A DNA stretch of 64,000 bases from JALYUM01 sp036688685 (GTDB taxonomy: Bacteria; Pseudomonadota; Gammaproteobacteria; Burkholderiales; Burkholderiaceae_D): assembly GCF_036688685.1 (NCBI RefSeq), contig NZ_JAQQPS010000018.1, forward strand, positions 1 to 64,000, given 5' to 3'. The notes below the pieces were generated by a model. The model was not told the origin of the DNA. It was given only the letters and a program-made list of their open reading frames with translations, and did no database searches. Positions within the stretch are counted from its first letter, which is position 1, and each line of letters begins with the position of its first letter. Position numbers and translations under genes: made by a program. Positions 1 through 7,125 of this stretch are shown here, piece after piece.

Positions 1-109
1 CAGGGAACGTACCGTTATTGTCTCAGGTTGCGGCACCGGCGGGAACGGGAGCGCCTTAATTAATCAGCGTTTCCCTAAATGTTACAAACAACCTAACCTG
101 GAGAATATT

Positions 110-328
110 ATTAAAGTATTAACGGAAATGGAAGTGGATCAGGTCTCTGGTAGTGGCGCTGGTAGAGCGATCGCCAAAGCTGGTGTAGTGACGGGCAGTG
201 CGGCGATCGGTACTTATATCGGCGCAGCAAGGCTTGGCGCAACCTTAGGCATGGCAGCGGGGCCAGTTGGTGCAGTTGCCGGTGCAATGATTGGTGCAGG
301 AATTGTATATATGTACTACGGCGCTTAA
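110..328 (+). CDS. Putative double-glycine leader bacteriocin/microcin precursor (GxxxG-rich)
   Basis: Small secreted-peptide precursor. From the first ATG (128) the product is 66 residues, but that cuts into the leader. Starting at ATT 110 gives the leader IKVLTEMEVDQVSGS, which aligns residue for residue with the leader of the second peptide here (MQILTSLEISKVSGG). GGAG at 100-103 sits 6 nt before ATT, supporting this rare start (ATT is a known start in infC). After the VSGS processing motif comes a core of about 55 residues, very rich in Gly/Ala with repeated GxxxG-type spacing and a hydrophobic end, as in class II pore-forming bacteriocins. Such leaders are normally cut by a C39-peptidase ABC transporter; none is in the window. 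The reading frame stays open upstream to base 2, so a longer protein starting outside the window is the alternative. Confidence 0.55.
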   Translation: MKVLTEMEVDQVSGSGAGRAIAKAGVVTGSAAIGTYIGAARLGATLGMAAGPVGAVAGAMIGAGIVYMYYGA

Positions 329-338
329 TGGTTTGAGC

Positions 339-370
339 AGGGGTGATCTTATAGTGGTCACTCCTCTTTT
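339..370 (+). terminator. Terminator-like hairpin after the first peptide gene
   Basis: AGGGGTGA (339-346) pairs with TCACTCCT (358-365), one G-T wobble, followed by CTTTTAATA. It lies between the peptide gene and the membrane-protein gene and could lower expression of the downstream gene relative to the peptide. Confidence 0.45.
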
Positions 371-390
371 AATATCGGAAGGAGTACACT

Positions 391-864
391 ATGTCATTGC
401 TGAACAATCATCTGAAAATCTCGGCTGTCAGATATCCATTTCCTCTTTGGCGCTATCTTCTACTCTTTCAATCTTGGGTTCAGCTAGGATCTTGGGCCGT
501 TACGATATTGCTCACAATGCTGATAATCTCAGGAGTAATAACGTTATTCGGTGATCCCTCATACTCCGTGGAAAGTATTCTAGTGGGTGCTGCCATTGGG
601 TCACTAGCTTCTGTGATGTTAGTCGTCCGAGCTGAGTTCGATGTGCTATCGAATCCTGAAAAATCGGTTAAGCTATTGCGAGGTCAGCTGGAATCAATGG
701 GTTACGTGCTTGTATCCTCAGGCGCCAAATTGACTATTTATCGTCCTAAACTTCCGCGTTTTTTGAGATGGGAAGAGGGAAACGTTTTCATCCATAATTA
801 CGAAGATAAAATAACCGTTGTTGGTGGGATAGTGGTTCTGAAAAACATCCGGCGTTTTTACTGA
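391..864 (+). CDS. Small membrane protein, candidate immunity protein of the bacteriocin islet
   Basis: 157-residue protein that I do not recognise by family. Two hydrophobic segments (about residues 22-52 and 62-80) suggest a two-helix membrane anchor. They are followed by a soluble C-terminal half of about 75 residues with mixed charge. A strong ribosome binding site, GGAAGGAG (377-384), supports the start at 391. It sits between two leader-peptide genes in AT-rich DNA, the usual place and size for a bacteriocin immunity protein; that role is inference from context only. Confidence 0.6.
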   Translation: MSLLNNHLKISAVRYPFPLWRYLLLFQSWVQLGSWAVTILLTMLIISGVITLFGDPSYSVESILVGAAIGSLASVMLVVRAEFDVLSNPEKSVKLLRGQLESMGYVLVSSGAKLTIYRPKLPRFLRWEEGNVFIHNYEDKITVVGGIVVLKNIRRFY

Positions 865-933
865 GGGTGGCTTGAATTAGATTAATTGAGTCAAATATCT
901 TATGTCAATTTCTAAATCTTAAGAGAGAAAAAA

Positions 934-1092
934 ATGCAAATCTTAACCAGTCTTGAAATTAGTAAAGTTTCTGGCGGCATAATTGTTGAAACTTCGTACG
1001 AAAGCGTTCCTGCTGCTTGGTGGGTTCAGCGTAAGATTGCTTTGCCGCTGACTATGCCTCAGCCGATGTCCCCGGGGCTGTTTACAAAATAA
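934..1092 (+). CDS. Putative double-glycine leader bacteriocin/microcin precursor, second peptide
   Basis: 52-residue peptide. The leader MQILTSLEISKVSGG ends in the classic V-S-G-G cleavage motif, with hydrophobic residues at 3, 4, 7, 9 and 12 and a Glu at 8, as in double-glycine leaders handled by C39-peptidase transporters. The predicted core is 37 residues (from residue 16) with a Trp-Trp pair, several prolines in the C-terminal half and net positive charge near the end; it has no Cys. A purine-rich AAGAGAG stretch precedes the ATG. The leader matches that of the first peptide, so the two may be processed by the same exporter or act together. No homologue is recognised for the core. Confidence 0.6.
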   Translation: MQILTSLEISKVSGGIIVETSYESVPAAWWVQRKIALPLTMPQPMSPGLFTK

Positions 1093-1216
1093 ATTCAAAT
1101 ATTTTGCATTTTCAATCTAACGAAATTGAAGAATGTTAGACTGATTCGAAGGCCAAGTATGGGAGTAGACTGGTAATTGATGAAGCTCGTGGTAAACACT
1201 TGGTCATTCTAAATGC
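1093..1216. other. AT-rich spacer, no clear gene
   Basis: Contains a TCTAAC/GTTAGA inverted repeat near 1117-1140 and a short open stretch (roughly 1150-1240) that would encode about 30 residues ending in HLVILNAKKQQR. This looks like the C-terminal tail of a lost gene, but there is no start codon to support it. Confidence 0.25.
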
Positions 1217-1253
1217 AAAAAAGCAGCAACGATAAAATCGTTGCTGCTTTTTT
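1217..1253 (-). terminator. Intrinsic terminator of tRNA-Lys copy 1 (bidirectional)
   Basis: Perfect stem GCAGCAACGAT / ATCGTTGCTGC with a 3 nt loop, flanked by A6 and T6 runs. It ends the tRNA transcript on the minus strand and would also stop transcripts leaving the peptide islet on the plus strand. Confidence 0.85.
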
Positions 1254-1268
1254 CGTCCTGCGAATTCG

Positions 1269-1345
1269 TGGTAGGCCGTGCGGGATTCGAACCTGCGACC
1301 AACGGATTAAAAGTCCGCTGCTCTACCAGCTGAGCTAACGACCCC
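1269..1345 (-). tRNA. tRNA-Lys(TTT), copy 1
   Basis: 77 nt on the minus strand including an encoded CCA. The reverse complement runs GGGGTCG ... CGGCCTA CCA with a normal D-loop (AGCTCAGCTGGTAGAGC), anticodon stem-loop GGACTTTTAATCC (anticodon TTT) and T-arm GCAGGTTCGAATCCCGC. A TATAAT -10 element lies just upstream (1358-1363 on the plus strand as ATTATA). Identical in the tRNA body to the copy at 1635-1711. Confidence 0.97.
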
Positions 1346-1357
1346 GAAAGAGGCGAG

Positions 1358-1363
1358 ATTATA
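1358..1363 (-). promoter_or_regulatory. -10 element of tRNA-Lys copy 1
   Basis: TATAAT on the minus strand, 13 nt upstream of the tRNA 5' end, within the repeat shared with copy 2. No good -35 is seen at the usual distance. Confidence 0.6.
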
Positions 1364-1413
1364 GCGCAAAATGTCAGTGCGCGGGGCCGGCTGCGCAAGG
1401 AAGTTGACATTGA

Positions 1414-1620
1414 GTGTTGAAGGGTTATCGCGAATTGGCGGGATCTGGAAGCCGCTCAACGACTAAATTCTACTGGGAAGAAAATGCGCGTTACGCTGAT
1501 GTGATTTTTGAGTCTGCCGTACGCGCCGACGACACTGGCGTCATCGAGAAAGCAGAGCGCCTGAAGCAGTGTTATCAGACGAAAAAAAGCAGCAACGATA
1601 AAATCGTCACTGCTTTTCTT
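1414..1620 (+). other. Inter-tRNA spacer with an unassigned open frame
   Basis: From a GTG at 1414 an open frame runs through 1620 and on into the tRNA. Residues about 20-55 (for example YADVIFESAVRADD, then IEKAERLKQCYQ) look protein-like, so this may be a decayed gene fragment. It has no ribosome binding site and no stop before the terminator of the second tRNA-Lys, so I do not call it a gene. Confidence 0.2.
1582..1618 (-). terminator. Terminator of tRNA-Lys copy 2, with two stem mismatches
   Basis: Same hairpin as at 1217-1253 but the right arm reads ATCGTCACTGC, giving two mismatches in the 11 bp stem. On the minus strand the T-run is intact, so it should still work but more weakly. Confidence 0.6.
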
Positions 1621-1634
1621 GTCCTGCGAATTCG

Positions 1635-1711
1635 TGGTAGGCCGTGCGGGATTCGAACCTGCGACCAACGGATTAAAAGTCCGCTGCTCTACCAGCTGAG
1701 CTAACGACCCC
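1635..1711 (-). tRNA. tRNA-Lys(TTT), copy 2
   Basis: 77 nt with encoded CCA, the same sequence as copy 1 (1269-1345): anticodon TTT, standard T-arm and D-arm. Its own TATAAT lies upstream at 1724-1729 on the minus strand. The two genes are 289 bp apart, each with its own promoter element and terminator, so they look like independently transcribed duplicates. Confidence 0.97.
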
Positions 1712-1723
1712 GAAAGAGGCAAG

Positions 1724-1729
1724 ATTATA
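1724..1729 (-). promoter_or_regulatory. -10 element of tRNA-Lys copy 2
   Basis: TATAAT read on the minus strand, 12 nt before the tRNA 5' end, equivalent to the element at 1358-1363. Confidence 0.6.
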
Positions 1730-1775
1730 GCCCATGATCTCTCGTTGCGCTAGTGCAAAGATGCGTGGATGAAAA

Positions 1776-3620
1776 TTAAGCCAGGGCTGCCGTGACTTTC
1801 AGCACTTCTTCGGCCGTCGTCACCCCTTCGACGATCTTCATGGCGCCGGCGATGCGCAGCGGCTTCATGCCGTCGAGCACGCTCTGGCGCCGCAGCGCGT
1901 GCAGGTCGGTCTCCTTGCCCACCAGTTGCGTGAACGACTCCGTGATCGTCAGCAGCTCGTAAATACCGGTACGGCCGCGGTAACCGGTCTGGCGGCATTC
2001 CGGGCAGCCGATCGGGCGGTAGATGACGGCTGGCTTGGGAATGTTCCAGGCGCCGCCGATGCTCTGCCAGATGTCGTCCTGCAGGGAGCCGTCCGGCGCC
2101 TTGCAAGCCGGGCACAGCGTGCGCACCAGGCGCTGGGCCATCACGCCGATCAGCGTCGCTTCCAGCAGGTAATGTGGCACGCCCAGCTCGAGCAGGCGCA
2201 TCACGGCCGCCGGGGCGTCGTTGGTGTGCAAGGTCGACAGCACCAGGTGGCCGGTCAGCGCCGCCTGGATCGCCATCTCGGCCGTGCCCAGGTCGCGGAT
2301 CTCGCCGACCATGATGATGTCGGGATCTTGCCGCATCAGCGCTTTGACGCCATCGGCGAAGGACAGGTCGATGCCCGGCTGTACCTGCATCTGGTTGAAT
2401 GCCGCTTCCACCATCTCGATCGGGTCTTCCACCGTGCACACATTGACTTCGCTCGTCGCCAGCGCCTTCAAGGTCGTGTACAGCGTCGTCGTCTTGCCGG
2501 AGCCGGTCGGGCCCGTGACCAGGATGATGCCGTGCGGACGTTTTGTCAGCGCGTCCCAGCGCAGCGCGTCGTCCGGCGGGAAGCCCAGTTCGGGCAAGGT
2601 CTTGACCACCACTTCCGGATCGAAAATCCGCATCACTAGTTTTTCGCCGAACGCGGTCGGCAAGGTCGACAGGCGCAGCTCGACTTCCTGGCCGCCCTGC
2701 GTGCGCGTCTTGATGCGACCATCCTGTGGGCGGCGCTTTTCGATGACGTCCATGCGGCCCAGCAATTTGATGCGGGCAGTCATGGCGATCATCACCGCGG
2801 CCGGCACCTGGTAGACCTGGTGCAGCACGCCGTCGATGCGGAAGCGGATGACCGCGACGTCGCGTTTCGGTTCCAGGTGAATGTCCGAGGCGCGCTGCTC
2901 GAACGCATAGCCCCACAGCCAGTCGACGATGTTGACGATGTGCTGGTCATTCGCATCGAACTGTTTGTTCGCCTTGCCCATTTCGACCAACTGCTCGAAA
3001 TTGTTGCGCATCGCCATGTCCTGCGCGTTCGACTTGCTGGCATTGCGGATCGATTTGGCCAGCGCGAAAAATTGCGCGGTGTATTGGGCGATGTCGAGCG
3101 GGTTGGCGATGACCAGCGAGATCTTGCGCCGCGATACCTTGGCGATCTCGCTTTCCCAGTCTTTCTGGAACGGGTCGGCAGTGGCCACGACCAGCGTGTC
3201 GCTTGTCAGTTCCAGCGGCAGGATATGAAATTTTGCGGCGTAGCTGGCCGACATCACATCGGCCACCTTGGTGAAATCGATGCGCAGCGGGTCGATGCGC
3301 GCAAACGGCAGGCCGACCTTGCTGGCCAGCCACTCGGTCAGCAGGTCGAGCGTCATCATGCGGTGCAGCGGCTGACACGAGACCAGCTTGCATTGCGCCA
3401 CGGCCACCAGCGGATGCATGTGGCCGGTGGCGTTTCTCAGGATGCCCTGGGCTTGCGCGAAATGGGCCTTGACGCCGTTCTTGTCGACGATACCGTCGGC
3501 CAGCAGCCACGAGAACAGCATTTGCAGGTCGAGTGCGCGCGGTATCACGGGTTTCGGTGGGGCCGGCTCGATGTGGCTTGCAGCGGGGAGGGGGACGGCT
3601 GGATAGGCGTTGTCGTTCAA
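1776..3620 (-). CDS. GspE/PulE/PilB-family secretion ATPase, stand-alone
   Basis: 614-residue hexameric ATPase of the type II secretion / type IV pilus assembly family, which powers pseudopilus or pilus polymerisation at the inner membrane. Walker A GPTGSGKT at residues 370-377, Walker B-region DPDIIMVGEIRD at 432-443, a His box (LSTLHTNDA), and a four-Cys zinc site (CPAC at 503-506, CPEC at 539-542) typical of GspE/PilB. The N-terminal 200 residues match the GspII_E N-domain only loosely and start with a proline-rich stretch. No other gsp or pil genes are nearby; the only partner is the spermidine-synthase-fold gene 25 nt upstream, so the specific system it serves cannot be told from the window. 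Confidence 0.9.
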   Translation of the reverse strand: MNDNAYPAVPLPAASHIEPAPPKPVIPRALDLQMLFSWLLADGIVDKNGVKAHFAQAQGILRNATGHMHPLVAVAQCKLVSCQPLHRMMTLDLLTEWLASKVGLPFARIDPLRIDFTKVADVMSASYAAKFHILPLELTSDTLVVATADPFQKDWESEIAKVSRRKISLVIANPLDIAQYTAQFFALAKSIRNASKSNAQDMAMRNNFEQLVEMGKANKQFDANDQHIVNIVDWLWGYAFEQRASDIHLEPKRDVAVIRFRIDGVLHQVYQVPAAVMIAMTARIKLLGRMDVIEKRRPQDGRIKTRTQGGQEVELRLSTLPTAFGEKLVMRIFDPEVVVKTLPELGFPPDDALRWDALTKRPHGIILVTGPTGSGKTTTLYTTLKALATSEVNVCTVEDPIEMVEAAFNQMQVQPGIDLSFADGVKALMRQDPDIIMVGEIRDLGTAEMAIQAALTGHLVLSTLHTNDAPAAVMRLLELGVPHYLLEATLIGVMAQRLVRTLCPACKAPDGSLQDDIWQSIGGAWNIPKPAVIYRPIGCPECRQTGYRGRTGIYELLTITESFTQLVGKETDLHALRRQSVLDGMKPLRIAGAMKIVEGVTTAEEVLKVTAALA

Positions 3621-3645
3621 GATTCACTCCGTCTGCTGCAAAAGT

Positions 3646-4428
3646 CTAGCGGTTGGCCTGCATGCCCTTGAGCCATGATTTGGCCGGCAATTTGGTGGCG
3701 GCGACAATCGCCGCGGCGCGTGCTGCCAGCGCCGCATCGTCGATGGTGCGCCTGGTTTTGAAACACAGCGCTACCACATTGCCGTCGTGCACTTCGGGCA
3801 GACAGATCACGTCGTCGAAGGCGAATTTCATGGCCTTGATGTTCTTGGCAAAGCTCGGATGGTCGCCGAACAGGTTGACCGTCATGATGCCCTGTTCGGT
3901 CAGGCAGGCGTTGCACGACTGGTAAAACTCGGGCGTGTCGAGCACCGGGCCGCGCGCGGTGGCGTCGTACAGGTCACACTGCAACACGTCGAACCCGCCC
4001 AGGTTGGCCGGATCGTCGACAAAATCCATCGCATCCATTTCCAGCACCGACAAGCGTTCATCTTCGGGTGGCAGCTTGAACATGCTCGCGCAGATCGCTA
4101 CCACCGAGGCGTTCAATTCGACTGCCGTCACGCGCGCCTCGGGAAACTGGCGATAGCAGAACTTGGTCAGCGTGGCTGCCCCCAGTCCCAGCTGGGCAAT
4201 GGCGGCGGGCGCCTCGATGTACAGCATCCACGCCATCATCTGCTGCGCGTATTCCAGCTCCGGCCAGTCCGGCTTGCGCAGGCGCATTGCGCCCTGCACC
4301 CATTCGGTACCGAAGTGCAGATAGCGCACGCCATCCTGTTCAGACAGCGTGACAGGCGCAAACTTCGGTTTGCGGGCGGGACGGCGGGAGGATTCGACTT
4401 GTTCGATGGATTTACGTTTGATGAGCAT
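3646..4428 (-). CDS. Spermidine synthase-fold protein (SpeE-like)
   Basis: 260-residue protein with the class I Rossmann fold of polyamine aminopropyltransferases. A basic N-terminus precedes a nucleotide-binding loop QLGLGAATLTKF (about residue 90) and VTAVELNASVV. The acidic DVLQCDLYDATARGP lies where SpeE carries its catalytic D-x-x-D-P segment. The canonical GGGDG loop and the DP pair are missing, so true spermidine synthesis is uncertain; a methyltransferase-like role is possible. Likely co-transcribed with the downstream GspE-like ATPase (25 nt gap). Confidence 0.75.
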   Translation of the reverse strand: MLIKRKSIEQVESSRRPARKPKFAPVTLSEQDGVRYLHFGTEWVQGAMRLRKPDWPELEYAQQMMAWMLYIEAPAAIAQLGLGAATLTKFCYRQFPEARVTAVELNASVVAICASMFKLPPEDERLSVLEMDAMDFVDDPANLGGFDVLQCDLYDATARGPVLDTPEFYQSCNACLTEQGIMTVNLFGDHPSFAKNIKAMKFAFDDVICLPEVHDGNVVALCFKTRRTIDDAALAARAAAIVAATKLPAKSWLKGMQANR

Positions 4429-4625
4429 AGGACGCCTGATTCAGTCGCCCTATTATCAGTGGTGGCGTTCCCGCAGCGCAAGTAAAACCGGGTAAAGGCG
4501 CCCGATGGCGGCGCCCTTTGGCCAGGATTTCGGCACGCGGATACTGGAAATGGACACAGCTTTGCCCATCAAACCACGCGCTGGCGGCAAACTGGCGCTG
4601 TATTTATTTTGAAAAGGAGACACGC
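4429..4625. other. Divergent intergenic region upstream of the beta-lactamase operon
   Basis: 197 bp between the SpeE-like gene (minus) and the metallo-beta-lactamase gene (plus). TTGGCC near 4517 with GATACT about 17 nt on is a weak plus-strand promoter candidate. No ampR-type regulator gene lies next to it and I see no convincing operator. Confidence 0.3.
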
Positions 4626-5471
4626 ATGAAGCTGCACTACCTGCCATTCCTCGTCATCGCCGCAGCACCCGCTTGTGCCGCTGACTGGAACGCGCCCCAG
4701 GAGCCGTTCGCCCTGTATGGCAATACGTATTATGTCGGCCCGCATGGGGTCAGTTCGGTACTGATCACCTCGCCGGCCGGGCATATCCTGATCGACGGCG
4801 GCAGCCCCGAATCGCCCGCGCAGATTGCACAGCACATTCGCCAGCTGGGGTTCAGGATCGAGGACGTCAAATATATCCTCAATTCGCACGAACACTTCGA
4901 CCATGCCGGCGGTATTGCCGAACTGCAGCGCCTGTCCGGCGCGGCGGTACTTACCAGTACTGCTGGTGCCGCTGTCCTGCGCACCGGCTTGTCCAACAAG
5001 GACGATCCGCAATTTACCGACTTGCCTTCGACGCTGGCGCCGGTTGCCCGGGTTGAGGCGATTGCCGACGGTGGCGTGCTCACGGTCGGCCCACTGCGCG
5101 TCACCGCCCACTACACGCCGGGACATGCGCCGGGTGGCGTCAGCTGGACCTGGCAATCGGTGGAGGAGGGCGTGGCGGCAAACATGGTGTACGCGGACAG
5201 TTTGAGCGCGGCTGCAGCAAAACCGTATCGGTTTCGCGACCATCCCGCCGTCGTCGCCAGCTTGACGCGGTCGATTGCAGCCATTGCTGCGCTACCGTGC
5301 GATATTCTGATTTCTGCGCATCCAGAGGCCAGCGAACTGTGGGAACGCTTTGAAAAGGCGAAGGTGCAAGGCCACACCGGCTTTATCGACCGCAACGCCT
5401 GCCGCGCCTACGCCGCCAAGGCCAGCGCCCGTCAGGCCAGCGTATTGGCGAAAGAAGGAGGGCAGCCATGA
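4626..5471 (+). CDS. Subclass B3 metallo-beta-lactamase
   Basis: 281-residue periplasmic zinc beta-lactamase that hydrolyses penicillins, cephalosporins and usually carbapenems. Signal peptide of about 18 residues ending in ACA-A. Zinc ligands are all visible: H88 and H90 in SHEHFDH, H167 in TPGHAPGG (site 1), with D92, H93 and H232 (in SAHP) for site 2. Ser follows Asp at 191-192 (YADSL), where B1/B2 enzymes have Cys, which places it in B3. Length is normal for B3. AAGGAG at 4614-4619 supports the ATG at 4626. Its TGA overlaps the ATG of the class D enzyme (ATGA), so the two are translationally coupled. Confidence 0.92.
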   Translation: MKLHYLPFLVIAAAPACAADWNAPQEPFALYGNTYYVGPHGVSSVLITSPAGHILIDGGSPESPAQIAQHIRQLGFRIEDVKYILNSHEHFDHAGGIAELQRLSGAAVLTSTAGAAVLRTGLSNKDDPQFTDLPSTLAPVARVEAIADGGVLTVGPLRVTAHYTPGHAPGGVSWTWQSVEEGVAANMVYADSLSAAAAKPYRFRDHPAVVASLTRSIAAIAALPCDILISAHPEASELWERFEKAKVQGHTGFIDRNACRAYAAKASARQASVLAKEGGQP

Positions 5472-6256
5472 AGCGCTGGCGCACTGCCTGCATGCTGCTA
5501 GCGGCCAGCGTGCAGGCCCACGCCGCCGCGTGGGTGGCAAGCCCACAACTGGCGCAGTTGTTCCAGCAGAAGGGGGTAACGGGCACCTTCATCGTCCACG
5601 ACGTCAGCGCCGACGTCTACACCGTGCACGACCGCGCCCGCGCCGAAACGCGCTTTATCCCGGCGTCGACGTACAAAATCCCGAACACCCTGATCGGCCT
5701 GGCCACGGGTGCTGTGGCGAGCGTCGACACCGTCCTGCCCTACGGCGGCAAGCCGACCTTGCGCCCGGATTGGGCGCACGACATGTCACTGCGCGACGCC
5801 ATCAAGATCTCGAATGTGCCGGTATATCAGGGCCTGGCGCGCCGCATCGGCATGGCCGCCATGCAGGCCAATTTGCGCAAACTGAACTACGGCAATATGG
5901 ACCCGGGCACCGAGGTCGACACCTTCTGGCTGAAGGGGCCCTTGAAGATCAGCGCCGCCGAGCAGACCGTCTTCCTGGAGCGGCTGGCACAGGACCAGTT
6001 GCCGTTCCAGAAAGCCGCGATGGCCGCCGTGCGCGACATCACGCGTCAGCCCGGCGCTGCCGACCTGCACGCCAAAACGGGCTGGTGCGACGGACCGTCC
6101 GAGACCGTCGATTTAGGCTGGTGGGTGGGTTGGATCAACAAGGACGGTAAGCTGTACAGCTTTGCGCTGAACATCGATATCCCCGATGGTGCAACCGACC
6201 AGCGCGTGGCACTGGGCAAGGCCGCGCTGACATCGCTGGGATTGCTGCCGGAATAA
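5468..6256 (+). CDS. Class D (OXA-type) beta-lactamase
   Basis: 262-residue periplasmic serine beta-lactamase. Signal peptide about residues 1-20. All class D motifs are present: S67-T-Y-K70 (nucleophile and the lysine that is normally carbamylated), S115-N-V, Y141-G-N, and K203-T-G followed by W. The usual STFK motif is STYK here. Downstream WWVGWINKDGK matches the conserved W-x-x-G strand. It overlaps the B3 enzyme gene by 4 nt and is followed by a strong terminator, so the two genes form a closed bicistronic operon. Spectrum cannot be read from sequence alone. Confidence 0.93.
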   Translation: MKRWRTACMLLAASVQAHAAAWVASPQLAQLFQQKGVTGTFIVHDVSADVYTVHDRARAETRFIPASTYKIPNTLIGLATGAVASVDTVLPYGGKPTLRPDWAHDMSLRDAIKISNVPVYQGLARRIGMAAMQANLRKLNYGNMDPGTEVDTFWLKGPLKISAAEQTVFLERLAQDQLPFQKAAMAAVRDITRQPGAADLHAKTGWCDGPSETVDLGWWVGWINKDGKLYSFALNIDIPDGATDQRVALGKAALTSLGLLPE

Positions 6257-6283
6257 AAAAAGCGGCCGAGCGGCCGCTTTTTT
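6255..6283. terminator. Bidirectional intrinsic terminator
   Basis: A-run, GCGGCCG / CGGCCGC stem, T-run. Ends the beta-lactamase operon on the plus strand and the glycine-zipper gene on the minus strand. Confidence 0.9.
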
Positions 6284-6300
6284 GGAATGCATGCCGCTAT

Positions 6301-6819
6301 TTAATAGTCGGCAGGCGTGGCCGATACGCGCAGGCGCACGCGTTGGCCTGGATCGCGGCGCATGATTTCGGTGTAGTTGTGGCCGCGGTATTCGTAGGTC
6401 ACTTCGTAGCCGTTGGTACGCTCTTCGTACGCTTCGACCGTGCGGCAGCGCTGCACTGCCTGCTCCTGCATGCCTTGCGGCTGGTTGGACACGCTGTTCG
6501 CTTCGGTATTGTTACCGACCACGGCGCCGGCGATGGCGCCGGCAGCGGTGGCGACCGAACGGCCATTGCCGCTACCGACCTGGTTACCCAGCAAGCCGCC
6601 GACCAGGCCGCCAATGATGGCGCCGCCACCGCCGCCAGTGCGTTGCGGTGCTTGCGTCTGCACATAATCGGTACGGCATTCCTGGCGCGGTGTGCGCACT
6701 TGTTCGACGCGCGGCTGAACCCGAACGACCTTGCCGAAATCTTCAAAATCTGCGGCTTGCGCCAGCGGCAATGCGCAGACGCCCAGCGCGGAAATAATCA
6801 ATTTGGTGGAAACGTTCAT
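6301..6819 (-). CDS. Glycine-zipper 2TM domain envelope protein
   Basis: 172-residue exported protein. Signal peptide MNVSTKLIISALGVCALPLAQA, no lipobox. A glycine-rich segment (about residues 60-100) repeats GGxxGGLLGNQVGSGNGR and GAIAGAVVGN, the glycine-zipper 2TM domain found in SlyB/PcP-like envelope proteins. The C-terminal part (about 110-172) carries YEVTYEYRGHNYTEIM, common in this family. Role is structural or membrane-associated in the envelope; exact function unknown. AGAGG 6 nt before the ATG at 6819 favours this start over the in-frame ATG at 6834. Confidence 0.85.
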   Translation of the reverse strand: MNVSTKLIISALGVCALPLAQAADFEDFGKVVRVQPRVEQVRTPRQECRTDYVQTQAPQRTGGGGGAIIGGLVGGLLGNQVGSGNGRSVATAAGAIAGAVVGNNTEANSVSNQPQGMQEQAVQRCRTVEAYEERTNGYEVTYEYRGHNYTEIMRRDPGQRVRLRVSATPADY

Positions 6820-7125
6820 GTCAATCCTCTTCATGTGGGCCCGATGACCCGTTGGTTTTACTGCCATATTCGTATAGTAAGCCGTCCCCTTGTAAAGCTG
6901 TGCGTCTACATGGCAACAAAGTGTAACAGGGGCGACATCACCTCGACAGCTGGCCGATGATGGTCTGGCGGCACCAATATCGTGCATTTTGGGTGAATAT
7001 TGCGCTATGGATCACATTCGGGTTGATTCACGTAACACAAAACGTTACTCTTACAGAAATGTTTGATCTATTCGCCATGGGAAACTATACGGCCTGGACG
7101 TTGCAGGGCGACTTTTGAGGGAAAA
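6820..7125. other. Divergent intergenic region, 306 bp
   Basis: Between the glycine-zipper gene (minus) and the barstar-like gene (plus). A short AT-rich stretch around 6970-7060 probably holds both promoters, but no hexamer pair stands out. No repeat or small gene seen. Confidence 0.4.

Larger units (their letters stand above)
1218..1365. repeat. Direct repeat carrying tRNA-Lys (left copy)
   Basis: About 148 bp from the terminator through the tRNA to the -10 element are repeated at 1584-1731 with a 366 bp offset and only a handful of differences, all outside the tRNA body. Confidence 0.85.
1584..1731. repeat. Direct repeat carrying tRNA-Lys (right copy)
   Basis: Second copy of the 148 bp unit at 1218-1365; differences are confined to the terminator arm and the bases around the -10 element. 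Confidence 0.85.

Noticed and set aside
1899..2639. Long plus-strand open frame opposite the GspE-like gene
   Set aside because: Composition-driven shadow in high-GC DNA: Arg/His/Gln-rich, no ribosome binding site, exactly antisense to a gene with complete motifs.
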